From Gnetum montanum (Eukaryota; Streptophyta; Gnetopsida; Gnetales; Gnetaceae), in contig MNCI01014376.1 in assembly GCA_015680685.1 (NCBI GenBank), positions 209,573 to 273,572 on the forward strand: a stretch of 64,000 nt of DNA, read 5' to 3'. Both the position numbers and the translations under genes were made by a program. This document shows positions 11,281 to 24,499 of the stretch, piece by piece (position 1 is the stretch's first letter; each line of letters opens with the position of its first letter). Under the pieces are notes generated by a model. It was given only the letters and a program-made list of their open reading frames with translations, did not search any database and was not told the origin of the DNA.

Positions 11281-14200
11281 CAATGATGAGCATTGAGGAT
11301 ACCGTATGCCTAACCATACAAATCACTAGTGTTCACTCAACGATCCAGTTGAATTCCAAACACTTTAGGTTTTGTTAGTGCACAGGTCTAGGAGGCAAAA
11401 TTAACATTGAAATCATTGTCTCCCCAATTACACTTGTAAGGTATAGGGATATGATTAAGTATAACTAAGGCATATAATTTTTATCATTTTTACATTTTAT
11501 ACTCTAGGTCATCAAACAATAAAGAATAAGGATTAAAGTATTTAATGCTAAACTAATCTAACAAATAGCTAACAATTAACTAATAGTAACATAATCATCC
11601 CTTCCCACTTGTCACACACATCCTGAACACGTATAACACTAATGGATTACCAAATGTTAAGTGTTATTGGGATTACCAAGCATCAAACATATGATTGAAG
11701 TGGTCGTATTTGTGTTTCCTATTTAATTACTATTAATTACTTAATTACTTAAAGCATTAAAGGAAATTTCTTGAATATCAACTACTTAAATAAAATAATT
11801 AATCTAGTCTAAGTGCTACAAGGTTTGATCATAAAGCTCATCTTTATTATGGCACACATTGAAGTGCTTAGGTATAACAATGTTTGAATAAAGATCCGTA
11901 CACTCTTTAACTCCTACTATGGGCACTTAGAAAATATTTGAACTTCTAAATAGGAAAATTGCAATAAGTTTCTTGCAACTGTGAGAATTGATGCCATAAA
12001 TGTGGCAGAAGGTGCACATTTATAGGCAAAAAAAAGGTGCCCCATCAACAGGTACACATCAATGAGTCAAACACAGCATCAATGAGATCATGTTGATGAA
12101 ATTCCATCAATGAGGTCATGTCAAAGACATCTCATTGGCATGGCCAAATCATGTAACTCATCAAAAACTAAAAAAGAAAACCACATAAACACTAAAAATA
12201 AGAACTTCTAAAAATAAACTCTCTTATTGATCCCATATCATGGAGGGATTTTATATTGGAATACATCCTAAGAATAAGAAAGAGAAAATCAAGGGATTTA
12301 ATCTTATCATGATAAGAGTTGATGAGATTTATGAGGGATACATTAGATAGATTACCCTAAAAACATCATGGCTTTGGAATAGGGAATCCTTTCACTTAAT
12401 ATCAACTCACTAGTATACGTACATTATTAATCCATGGATTATGATCTGGTCATGCGTGAACACTTGTAACTTGTATGTTTGAGTGTTGGAACACCTAATC
12501 ACTTATTAGAAATCAACTTACCCAAGCAAGAAATAGTGTTTCACATAAATAAGATACTAAATTTTCCAATGGAATCAACAAAATATCTAGGTTGTGAATG
12601 ATTGTGTATGAGATCTTTTCTTAGCTATTTTATAGTTTTTCCAAGATAACAATATAGGTTCACCAACTCCTAGGAATCAACAAAGGTCTATCAATGTAGC
12701 CTAGGCTAATCATGGTAACACTGCAGATGCAATGAATTAAACTAGGCTTAGTAGGAGATGCATCAATATCCCTATGTTGACATAGGAGGTACACTAGTGT
12801 AGTGTAGTCAATGCATCCATCATAAAATACTCAGGGAACATGTAGAAAGGACCTTACTATGTTTGATTGATGCTAGAAACATCTTAAGGAACCTAGAACA
12901 TGTATAAAACCTAGAAGTATGATATAGAAGTTAGGGATGCATGCTTGGGATATACAAACCTCAACCAAATATGCTAGAACTATAAATATAAGGCATGTGA
13001 AATACTTTCTAAGTCTAGATCTTACAATAGACTTCTAGTAGATAACTCAACATTCTCCTAGGATTAAGTAAAGCTAGTCTTATAGCTTTAAAACTTAAGA
13101 CACAAAATAGGAACTAGACACATGATAAGTTCAATGTGAGGGAATTACAACTATACAAAATATAGGCCACTATATTACAACATAACCCACCTTATTGATA
13201 AGTTCTAGGGGATGATGACTAATAACAAAATCTCCTTGACATGCCTTCATGATATGAGAAAAAGTTAAAAGTGCCAAGTACAAACATGTAGAATGTCTAT
13301 AATTGTGCCTCAAGGTACATCACCCTAGCTCAGAGCTACTAATTCTGATCATGCATTAGTCCTTGCTCTCACAACAATGCTTTTATATGTTCCCCTACAT
13401 CTACTAGGAACTATTCATGATTTTTTTCTTATCTATGAAAGCTTACACTAGAAATCTCCAACTTAACTCCTAGCTAATGAAGTCTTTTAGTCACCTCATT
13501 GTGTTGTGTTCTTGTAGAAGTTTGGACCATGTACAAATGTCTTTTTTATTTTTCTTGCACATCTTTTGTTGATATTTTAGTATGTCAAAACCTTTGAAAA
13601 TGGACAATTTAAGTGTTCTTATGAGATCTTGCAAGACTAAGAAAGGAGTATGTTGAGACTAAGACAAGAGGATGAGTTGATAATTTGGATTACTAAAGTC
13701 TAATTAGGAAAGTAAGGATTTGGAAGAAATCATAAGGATGTAAAACATATAAAATTCCAAAGGAGATGATGTCTTGGACTCTTCCAAGATGTCTCATTTT
13801 GCAATAAGATATCTCTACTAAGAAGTTCTATTCTTGGACAAGACATCTCAGAAAAATAGTAGATGTACCAAGTGAAGTTAAGACATCTCATGTACAACAT
13901 CCCAATTCAAGTAAAGACATCCCATTTAAGACGTCTCACCTACAAGTTCAAGAAACCCAATAAGACATCTTAAGCTCATGCAAGATGTCTCAACTAGCCA
14001 TTTGTAGTCATTGTACAAACTCCAACAATCATATGATGTTAACAAGGTTATAAAAGAAGACAATACCTTGTTAGAAAAAGCAAGAACTATTCATCTAATT
14101 AAGCCATCATTATATACATCTTTTAAGACACTTTTGTACTTCAATTATCTATCAATTTTTGAGTTGTTTATTGATTTTATTAAGATCAAAATAAGAAATC

Positions 14201-16106
14201 TAAAGCTTAGTTCATTTTTTTCCTTGATCTTTCTTTTCTATCATTATAATTCCTAAGGGGTTGAACCTTAAGGGATTGGGTGTGTTTCTGGGAGAAAACA
14301 CCCCTAGCAAATCTCATACTCTATAAACATTGTGGTGTCATTGAAATCACTTTTTCTTAAGAAACAAAGTCTAGAGGTATGCAAGGATTCTACTCTCTGA
14401 GTGTGGATGTATCCAAGTTGGGGCACCATGTACATCTATGTGCAAAATTAGATCTAATTTGATGGAACTTATTTAACCCCTCTTGTAAATTCTTGATCTT
14501 CATCTCCCTCTACCTCTTTGATTCTTCTCTCAAGGATTTACACTACTATTTCAAGGAAGAGAATGTACATGTTCTTTAAGAGGCCCATCTTTTTCTATAG
14601 AGTTGGCTAACTTGTGATCATTTATTATATTTTTATGGGTAAAAACTCAAATGTCTTATTCATCTCATGCTTTTCTCCAGTCACATGTTTATTCATCAAA
14701 ACTAGTAGTTTGTAAAACATATGTACCTCAACATCCCAGGTCTCCTGCTCAATCAAGTAGATCTTTCTAAGCTTATCAATCTTCTTAATTGTACTTTCTA
14801 CCAACTCTTGCTATAAGTTCCAATTCTCCTTTTCTATAAAAAGGTATTTCTCTTAAAATTTGATCATGATCTAACTCTCATTTTCAAGTATTTTTACCTA
14901 CTAAAAAAGGGAAAGTACTTGTTTTTCCTCATCCTAGTCATTTTCTTTCATTCCTAGGACTAATGCTTTAACATCTTGATTTACCTCTCTAAACCATCTT
15001 TTATAAACAAGACTTCTTTTCCAACCATTGACACCTTGAATAATTCAACTTTTAGACACTTAATTCATACCTCAGGTATAACTATAGAAGGTGTTAGTCC
15101 TAATGGTATGATGATTTTCAACTACTCTTACAACTTTTGTACCTCTTCCTTGCTCCTTCACAACTTTCTTAGATAGAAGTTTCAACAACATTAGCAATTT
15201 AAATTTTGACATGTACTTTTACAATTTTAGTCTCTTTCATACCAATGATGTTTCTCAACATGAGTTTTTCACCTAGATCTATCCTTTAATCTTATTCTAT
15301 ACAATGACTAGTTCTAGGTTGATTAGTGGATACCTAAAGAACTTCTACTACAAGCCAAGTATTATGCATGTTATGCCTTAATCTATGTAATGTAGAAATA
15401 CTTCTTCATGGAAACATGAGTATAAGACTGAATAGGGGAATATGATGGATCATTCATCAATGAAGGAAGAAAAGAAAAAAGATCCTTCCTTATAGCTTTC
15501 CCATTTCCATCATATTAAAAACATTACTACCAAGATCCCATGATGCCTTGATATAAATTATGATAACTAACCCATTACCTTCAATGTGCATCACCAAGAA
15601 AAAATTCCTAGCTTTTCCTTAAGTTGAGACTAGATGGTCAAGATAGTGATCTGTCAAGCCACCATACTTGCATGTGTTGCAAAGCCTAAGGTATACAAGA
15701 TGCCTCTATTAAATGCATGGAGAGCTAATCTAATGGCTAGATGCATGATGCCTCCATGAAAGACATATCATCTTCTAAATTAGGTACTACCCCAACAATC
15801 TCAAGATGTCATCATAGGATCACCACCATGACATTCTTCCATTCTATCATTTTTACAAAGGTAGGATACTTTTCTACATCGTTAAGTATGCTTACCAATT
15901 TGCAAATTTTCCATATTAACCCTAGAAAAGCATACATATCCCTCTTATCATGAGCCACATCTTCAATTTTCTAAGTTAGTGTTGGCACATTTAGCCATTA
16001 TATGGAACAGAGACATGAGATGGTTGAGATGTTCTGAAATATTACAATACAAATATTTGAAATGGCAAGATGTGATTGGGAAAGGTATTGGTTTCTATCA
16101 TTTTTT
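11281..16106. other. AT-rich intergenic or decayed repeat sequence, no gene recognised
   Basis: Nearly 5 kb without a convincing open frame or known domain; the longest frames here are 60-81 codons with biased composition. Bases 12000-12130 carry repeated catcaatgag units, and 13780-13995 a degenerate agacatctca repeat. The phrase at 14260-14340 (gggtgtgtttctgggagaaaacacccc, then ctataaacattgtggtgtc) resembles the end of an LTR, but I found no partner copy. Confidence 0.5.
13780..13995. repeat. Degenerate agacatctca repeats
   Basis: The 10-mer agacatctca and variants (agatgtctca, agacatccca, agacgtctca, agacatctta) recur about eight times at irregular spacing of 15-45 bp, in both orientations. 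Function unknown; possibly U3 of a decayed LTR. Confidence 0.5.
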
Positions 16107-17062
16107 TTAAAATAAAGAAGAAGAAGAGAAAGAGATGGAAATCACTATGGGGATTTTAATGAATTCTCCCATAAAAAGATAAGCATAAACCTTAGCCCTA
16201 TTCCAAAGGGGAGACGATGATTTCTTTTGGGACACATCACACAAATTAAACAGAAAATCAGAATTTTTCACCATGGTATGAGCGCAAGGTACCAAGGCAT
16301 CACGCCTCTGGGAAGACCGCAATATTCACCGGCATTTTCCAAGTCACGATTGAGGGCAACGGTGCAGCAGTGCAGACCACGACCGAAGGCAATGATGGAG
16401 AGGGCGGCAGAGACATCAGTGCAACGTTATTCATGAAGAGAAAAGAAAAATGCGGTTGCAGCAATCATCAAAAAATAGAGGAAAAGAAAGGGACAGACAT
16501 CAGCATTTTGTTTTTTGTTGGGCAGCAAAACATAAGCAATGTTGACCGCCTCTGTGACAGGTGAACAGGGCCACAAAAACCCCCTCATGCGTCGCCAAAC
16601 CCTGCTGGATTCTATGCTGTTCTGAAACCCTCGCTGTTCTAAAAACAAAAAGAAGAAGCTTTGCCGTAGCGGGAGGAGCCCTAAGATTTACACATCATCA
16701 CAAACTGCGTGGTACAGACAGCACAATATTTTCGGGCAGTTTCAGGCCTGTGAATGCATTTCAAAAGGTGTTCTAGGCGGTAAAAGAAACAACAACAAAT
16801 CGGCAATCACCAGTTTATCCGCCCTGGAACCTGCAATCAAAAAAGATATAACCATGCCCAATGCTAATGCCTTTGATACGGCGACGTTTCCTGACACGGC
16901 GGCTGAGCCTTCTCCTATGCCGGCAGTTGCTAGTAACAATTTTTGGTATGTTGAATCAGTTGCAGGTTCGATGGCTTCGCCTTCAGGTTCGTCTTTCAGG
17001 TCATTCCGAATTTTAGCTACAATTATCGGGATGCAAAAAAATAAATTAACTACCACTACCAC
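16107..17062 (-). pseudogene. Possible fragment of a host membrane-protein gene
   Basis: This stretch has higher GC than its surroundings. The minus-strand open frame 17062-16742 (106 codons) has a hydrophobic start, an acidic stretch (DLKDEPEGEAIEPATDS) and then alanine-rich hydrophobic segments (KALALGMVISFLIAGSRAD). Further minus-strand segments in other frames are also hydrophobic: YFLMIAATAFFF near 16470 and SAALSIIAFGRGLHC near 16400. The pattern would fit exons of a small multi-pass membrane protein, but I do not recognise the family and the frames are not continuous. Confidence 0.3.
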
Positions 17063-17199
17063 TAATAAGGTGGAGATTATATTATACTTCTATTACAAAA
17101 TCGTAAAGCTTAGTGGCACTTAGAATTTAAAACTTAAATTAGATTATATTAGGGATCTAAACAAAGTACATAATACAATACATATAGTGTGGAGCCCTG

Positions 17200-18095
17200 T
17201 TTTAGAAAAGCTTGCTTTAAAACATTATTATATATAAGTCATTACCTATTAAAAATTTACCATATTGAGTATCCCATTTAAAGTCACATTAAAGTTAGCA
17301 TAAAATGCTCCTCATTTTATGTATACTTCCTAACTTCCTAAATGACATAATTTTCTCCTAGCTTATTGGACAAGTAATCCTCTGATTGGTTAGTCAAATT
17401 ACTTAAGAGAGAAGATAGGAGAGATATTTTTGAGATATTCTTGGGATATTTTTCCTAGGAAGAGGACAATCTCATTTTTTGGGAAGTCTTATACACCACT
17501 TAGAAGACTTGACATTTCATTTTGAAGAGGCAAAATTAAAAAGATATATATGTGTATGAAGTAAGTTGCCACTATAACTTGTATTCCTATGTATTTTAGA
17601 AATTATATTTTAATTTTCTATAATATTGTAACTACCAAGACCACTTGTCAATCTCTTTTTCTCTTTGGTGGTTGCAACCACCCAAAATTGTTGTAACTTA
17701 CCTAACTTGTTGGGCAAGTAACCTCCTAACTTGTTGGGCAAGTAATCTCCTCATTGGTTGGCTAAGTTATTTGGCAGAAAAGTTAGGTGAGATATTTTTG
17801 AATATGTAACTTCCCTACCTACCTTTGAACCCTATAAAAAGGCTTCAGGGGTCAAGGAACAAGGGAGGGAAAAGGGAAGGGGAAGGAAGAAAAAAGGAAG
17901 AAGATTGGATCACACTTGGGATCAAAGAAGATTTGTAAAGAAGATTGTTTGCAAGATGGCTTGCTAGAATAAAGATTTCAACCTCTTTGTCATGGTCCTG
18001 TGAGTTATGCATTTCATTTTTTGTTTTGTTTAAATTGTTTAGCTAGTGGTTTAGATAGTATCATCCTTGGCAAGTAATTTTGGGATTTTTAGATT
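17200..18095 (+). repeat. Probable LTR fragment with TATA box, ending in a gap
   Basis: Repeated phrases of the type cctaacttgttgggcaagtaa occur at 17697-17755 and in weaker form from 17330. A TATAAAAA box lies at 17833-17840, followed by a purine-rich stretch. The same phrase recurs in inverse orientation at 32110-32180, also beside a gap. This looks like an LTR of an unidentified family; ends not determined. Confidence 0.5.
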
Positions 18096-18860
18096 NNNNN
18101 NNNNNNNNNNNNNNNNNNNNNNNNNNNNNNNNNNNNNNNNNNNNNNNNNNNNNNNNNNNNNNNNNNNNNNNNNNNNNNNNNNNNNNNNNNNNNNNNNNNN
18201 NNNNNNNNNNNNNNNNNNNNNNNNNNNNNNNNNNNNNNNNNNNNNNNNNNNNNNNNNNNNNNNNNNNNNNNNNNNNNNNNNNNNNNNNNNNNNNNNNNNN
18301 NNNNNNNNNNNNNNNNNNNNNNNNNNNNNNNNNNNNNNNNNNNNNNNNNNNNNNNNNNNNNNNNNNNNNNNNNNNNNNNNNNNNNNNNNNNNNNNNNNNN
18401 NNNNNNNNNNNNNNNNNNNNNNNNNNNNNNNNNNNNNNNNNNNNNNNNNNNNNNNNNNNNNNNNNNNNNNNNNNNNNNNNNNNNNNNNNNNNNNNNNNNN
18501 NNNNNNNNNNNNNNNNNNNNNNNNNNNNNNNNNNNNNNNNNNNNNNNNNNNNNNNNNNNNNNNNNNNNNNNNNNNNNNNNNNNNNNNNNNNNNNNNNNNN
18601 NNNNNNNNNNNNNNNNNNNNNNNNNNNNNNNNNNNNNNNNNNNNNNNNNNNNNNNNNNNNNNNNNNNNNNNNNNNNNNNNNNNNNNNNNNNNNNNNNNNN
18701 NNNNNNNNNNNNNNNNNNNNNNNNNNNNNNNNNNNNNNNNNNNNNNNNNNNNNNNNNNNNNNNNNNNNNNNNNNNNNNNNNNNNNNNNNNNNNNNNNNNN
18801 NNNNNNNNNNNNNNNNNNNNNNNNNNNNNNNNNNNNNNNNNNNNNNNNNNNNNNNNNNNN
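18096..18860. other. Assembly gap (765 N)
   Basis: Unsequenced. Open frames that span it are artefacts of reading through N. Confidence 0.99.
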
Positions 18861-20377
18861 GTCCCAAATGGTCGCCAACAGTTAGAACCTTTAAAAGAAA
18901 ATAAGAAATGTTGATGAAACACCTCCCCCTAATTTTCATCATAATTTTCTAAGTTGGGTCCTTCTAGTGAGCAAGAAATTATGGATGATGATCTTGTACA
19001 TAGCATTTTGGACCAAGAAAATCTTGGAAATATTTACATATGTCTTGTCCATGTTAAAGACTTTAAGAAGGATTTTCTTTCTAAGCTTTGGATTAGTCTT
19101 CTAAGTCTATGATTACTAATTATTCTTTAGCTCATTAGTAATTTCATGACTTTGGAAATCATCCATGTTGAAATGTACATAGGAATTTCATCCACAAATG
19201 ACATGGTACCATTAGTTACAAGGTTAAGATAGAATTCCTCTACTTAATGTCAATACTAAATGAAGAGTTGGGTGACATAGTTGTAGAAGTCCATCTACTA
19301 CAATGACTCCTTAAGCTCAAGTGGACCAAGCTCAAGAAACTAATGATAGTTCTTTTTCTTATAGATTAGTCACTGTCGCACATCATTTATATCCATATCC
19401 TTTTATACATCTCCAGTCTCCAAGTCATCACCTATCAACTCCTATAGCACTTATCTAGAAACCTGCTACTATGCACATGATCAACTTAAAGATTGAGAAC
19501 TTCACAATCTCCCTCTTAATTTTCCATTTAATGAAGACCCTTCTAGAACTAGTTTAGAATTTCATAATCTATGTTCCTCTTCCTCCTTCTTGGAGATCAG
19601 TGGTTCATGTATAGATCCATAAATAGAGGATTGAGATCTTTTAACCTTCTTCCCTCTTCATGTATAACTTTTGAACTGCAATGACCCTAACATGATGAGC
19701 TATGGAAGATGCTAAAAAGGAAGTGAGGTTCCTATGAACAATACTACTATTGCAAAAAAATTGCATTAAAATAATAATAAACATAATCTTCAGGAATACT
19801 AAAAAATATCATCATAACTATTAAATCATTGTGTGCATAGGTAAGTAAATATTAAGGTAAAAATGTTTAAATAACTACCAAGTTCATTAGATACATACCC
19901 AAATTGATGCCTCTTCCCCATAACTGAGTTACAAGACACTCGGTTTAAACCACACTAATAACACTAGCAAGAAGAACCAAGAAGAAAAATGTACAAAAAA
20001 TCACTAATCTAAACCTTGTGATAAAAAATATGAAAGAGTTTTTCTTGTTTGTGACATCAAAGGCAAGGAAAAAAATGAGCAAAATGAAAATACACTTAAA
20101 ATGAAGTACTAGGTACCCTCATACTTATAATGGTTCATTGGCATAGGGGATGCACTAGTGCAGTGGGATTGGAAGCCCTACATTGATGCAAGAAGTGCAT
20201 CAACACATCCTCCAGAGAGAGAAAATTCTTAAATTTTACACTTCCTTATATTTTACTTACCCCTAATAGCCTACAGAACCACAAACATACTTGAGACACC
20301 AAGGAATAACCAATTAATGTATAAGAAAAGCAAGACAACTAAAACATTACCATCTTACCTTAGGTGATATCTAAGCT
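18861..20377. other. Unrecognised AT-rich sequence left of element A
   Basis: About 1.5 kb with no domain, no long open frame and no repeat I can match inside the window. It ends with aagct (20373-20377), the probable target duplication of element A. Confidence 0.5.
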
Positions 20378-21741
20378 TGAAACACCACCAAATTTTGGCT
20401 ATAGCATTTCAATTGCAAATTTGTCTAAGTGTCAGCACTATGCCACTTTTTGCAAATTTTTCTAAGTGTTTGGACTACGCTCTCCACTGCCCTAGAGCGT
20501 AGTCAGACTAGTGAAGAGTAGTCAATTCAAAACCATTTTTTGTAGATTTTCTCTAAGTTCTAAGACTATGCTTTCCACTACCCCAGAGTGTAGTCAAGTG
20601 TAGTTAGCATGGAGATAGTTTTTGTAGAAACTTCTATAAGTGTTGGGACTATGCTCTCCACTGCACTAGAGCGTAGTCAACACAAAGGCCAGTTTTGAAA
20701 TTTTTTTTGTGTCAAGCTAGCCATTGCAAAATTTTCTAAGTGTTGAGACTACACTCTCCACTACCCCAAAAACTAGTCAAGCGTAGTCAGCATTAAGGCC
20801 TAGTTTTTGGTAGATTTTTCTAAGTGTTGGACTACGCTCTCCTCCAATCCAAAGCATAGTCAAACATAGTCAGCTAGAACAACCTCCAAAGGACTCCACA
20901 ATGTAGCACCACCATTTAGCTTAGCTCCAACTCACCTTTAACAAATGTAATCATCAAGATGCATTTTTGTTGTATCCCTTTTTACCCCAAAATTATAACT
21001 ATGCTTGACCCCACTCAAGATACTGAACAGTGTAGTCCCAAAGCATAGTCTCAACCATTTCATGTTTCTTGCTAACTCTAGGCCTATAAATACCCCAAGC
21101 CTTGATGTTTTAGGGGTTGGAAAATTTGAGAGCTTGGCAAACTTAAGAATTTTGGCATACCAATGAACTATAAAAAGGTAGAGTTACATACCACTATAGC
21201 ACACTGTAGGACACTACAAACCACTATAGTCCACTACACACCATGGTAGCCAACTCGTAAAGCACAAACACTACAACAACATGTTAGTCTTCATAGTCAA
21301 ACATCCCTAAGACTACAACTATGTTGTCCATTGCACCTGTTGTACACCATGTACCTTCTCACCCCTTCTAGAGCTAACTATGCTAAACCCCAGTTGGGGT
21401 GGTGTTCCATCCTCTCTTACTCTCTTCCTATGCATTTTCAACATTTTCATTTACATTTTTGGCATTTTACTTGCATTTTTTGCTATTTTCATGCATAGAT
21501 GCACGTTGACACATTTATTTTTTAGTGAAAACCTTAACTACACTCACCCACATTGACACTACAAACACTACTCAACACTTAGCATCGTTTTACATTTTCA
21601 TTCCATAAGTCCCTATTCAATTGACAAGACCATTTAGGGCATCTCTTCTCTACATCTAGTGGGCCCTCATCCAAACACAAGGGCAATCTATGTAGCCATG
21701 AATTCTCAATGTTCCAACCACCAACATTTTTTATCACTACA
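20378..21741 (+). repeat. 5' LTR of element A
   Basis: It starts TGAAACACC and ends CACTACA. TATAAATA lies at 21085-21092. U3 (20430-20880) contains about four tandem units of roughly 120 bp with the phrases aaatttttctaagtgt and actacgctctccactgcc...gagcgtagtca. It matches 38107-39682 throughout, with many substitutions and indels, so the insertion is old. Confidence 0.88.
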
Positions 21742-22280
21742 ATTTTCTAGCACTAAATGGAGGGCCAAACCATTTTCCTCTTCAGTCTCCATTGCAATTG
21801 TCTCATGTGCTCTTTACATCACTATTGCTAGCTTTGGGCTAGAGTAAACCCAAACATCCTTGTGGATCTACTGCATGCAAAATAGTAGCTAGATTTTAGG
21901 CTAGCACAAGCATTTTCTACCAACCAATTGGTGTAGACTAGACCTCGTCATCAGTTCCCCTGGAACCCTGCATAACAACACCACTTTCATAGTTAGCCAA
22001 ATTTTGGGCATTCTCAATGGAGAGCATAGTTAGCTCTCAGCATAGAAAGCATAGTCCCCAAAGTTAGCCATTTTTTTGCAATTTTTAGAGTTAGTCATTT
22101 TTCTACAGTTTCCAAACTTAGCCACTTTTTTTGCAATTTCTAAACTTAGCCATTTTCCTGCACTTTCCAAAGTTAGTTATTTTTTTTGTAGTTTCTAGTA
22201 AAGTTAGCCTTTTTTTTTCTTTTCTTTTTTTTTGCAACCAGCAACCTCTACAATCCCCTCTCACAATTTAATCTACACAC

Positions 22281-24150
22281 ATGAATTCTAAACAACCTTC
22301 AACATCAATCCCAAGCACACTCATCATCCTTCCCACTCAACAAGAAACTAGGATTGATTGCCCTACTAGTCCTACCATGGCAAAGCCAAGGTCATCCCTT
22401 AGGTTGTATGGAAAAGACCCCAAGTACATTGTGAAAAATGATGAAAATTACAACTTCATCTTCACAAATATCAAAGCCAACCTATTTGTAGACCACGTAG
22501 ACATGGAAGCGAAGTGAGGCTACGAACTTGTCCATTGAAACAAATGAGAGTATATCCCCTCCTCCATCAACTTCATCCCACTTACTAAATCTTACCACTA
22601 GATACTTGCCCAGCTTGTTCAAACAAGTGACCATGAAGTAGGGAAAAATTATGAGGAACAGCTAAAAGAAGATAAGGACAAGTTTGAAGCTCTTTCCGAG
22701 CATGAGGACTCATTCCACACTGTCTTCTAGTAGACGATCACCAATTTGGCCCTCCCACAATCCCGTCCACCTATCTTCCTTGAGATAATTATAGCCCCAG
22801 TGTCACCTTCTAGGTCAATTCCTATGGTAGCAACACATCAGATGCAACATATGCATCAAGATGTACTACCTCCCATTAACTTTCCCTTCATGGCATTTTT
22901 GCAACCTTCCTAGCCATTGCTACCAGCAACAATCATGCCTATTCAACCTTACATGCACACTGTGCACGTCTTTCAACCCAAAAAGACTCAACACCTTATG
23001 TCCTACCTACTTTGTTTGCACCCTCTGTAGTGGTTCAACACACACATGCATGGCTTGCCCTGATCATTGGGCCCATAGCAGAGCCAACACACCAAGCACC
23101 TCATGTGGTCCCACAACCTACAACCAAGTCATGGACCACATAATCAACATAGCAGGTAGCACAACCAGTGCAACCCACTATAGCATCCCAAATCTTGGAT
23201 TAGGCATTTCAATTGATTCAAACATTGATAGAAGAGGTGAAGCAGCTGAAGACTGCCTCCTCAAAAATAGTTCAAGTAGTGGACTTCTACCAAGATGACC
23301 CTATAAGTCTTGCTATTCCACCACTAACTCTTCCAATTGGGATCCCACTACCCCACTTCACTAAGTAAAATGGTGAAGGGAATTCTAATGCACACTTGGT
23401 GACATTCAAGTGTGAGTGCCTACTACTGCAGGCATGGTCGTGCACCATCATACATGTTTTCACCATGTCACTCACTGGTAAGGCACTAGATTGGTACTAT
23501 GCACTATCCCAAGGTGCTAAATCCTCTTTGGAGGATCTCATAAGCCATTTTTTCATGTACTTCAAGTATAACTTGAAGCCTAAAACTATCCTTGACCAAC
23601 TAATGCAAATTAAGCAGGGCCACCTAGAGCCCATGCAAACATTTATCCAATGCTAGAGCACCTTACTAAATGAGATCCAGAGGCCCATAGCAGAGATGCA
23701 CCTCTTGGCCATCTTCAAAGGTGCAATTAATGACTTTATCAAGTTAAAACTATACTACTTAACCTACAATCCTTAAGCCAAGCCTTTGCCTAGATAAAAA
23801 GCATATAGGACATAGCGAAAGTCAACAAGGACCCAACCTAGGTGACCTATAAGAACTTACATGCTAAAAAGGATAAGGACAAGGGGAAGCAAACTACAAT
23901 CATCACAATTGTAGCCAAAAAGGCTAAAATAGCCAACCCAAGGCCAATGACCAAGCCACCCAAGGCCTTGGCCAACAATCAAACCACTAGCCCTAGCACC
24001 ACAGCAACCAACCAACTTACATCATCGATGGCCATAATGCAAGCTACTCCAAGGCCCAACTTTGAGTGCAAGGATCGCTCAAAGTACACTTTGCTACAAT
24101 TGAAGCCTTTGAAGTTGTTGGACCAACTGCTGAAGGCTAGATGTATCTAG
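22281..24150 (+). pseudogene. gag of element A (degenerate)
   Basis: The N-terminal piece 22281-22517 (SSLRLYGKDPKYIVKNDENY, then NFIFTNIKANL) aligns with the gag start of element 2 (SLRLQGRDSASNIITQDQYN). The central gag domain at 23290-23700 reads VVDFYQDDPISLAIPPLTLP, then LTGKALDWYYALSQG and LDQLMQIKQGHLEP, matching element 2 at 60309-59904. The C-terminal lysine-rich part is at 23842-24150. Many stops and frame changes rule out function. Confidence 0.8.
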
Positions 24151-24499
24151 TATAAGCATATGTCCAAGGACGTTCACAAGAGAAATGATAGATATTGCAA
24201 GCTCCTAAAAAATCCTACATCAACAACCCCGAATGAGCCATCGATCCCCAATCACTTTAGGCTAGACTAATTTTTTCACTACCACTAGTTGCTTATTCAC
24301 AACACCAACTTTTTCATGGCCTTACAAGATGACCTCCAAAGGATGATTAATAGAGGCAAGTTGGTAATTGATGCTACCAACCCAGTTAGGCCTCAAAATC
24401 AATCTATGAGTGTATAATGACCCTTTAAATGCAGGTGGTATAGGCTATGTCATCAACACCATTAGCATTGATGAAAACCCAAAATTAGCATCGTAGCCA

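Noticed and set aside
18051-18942. Long open frames of 270-290 codons across 18.1-18.9 kb, 31.2-32.0 kb and 61.2-62.2 kb
   Set aside because: They consist almost entirely of N and exist only because N contains no stop.
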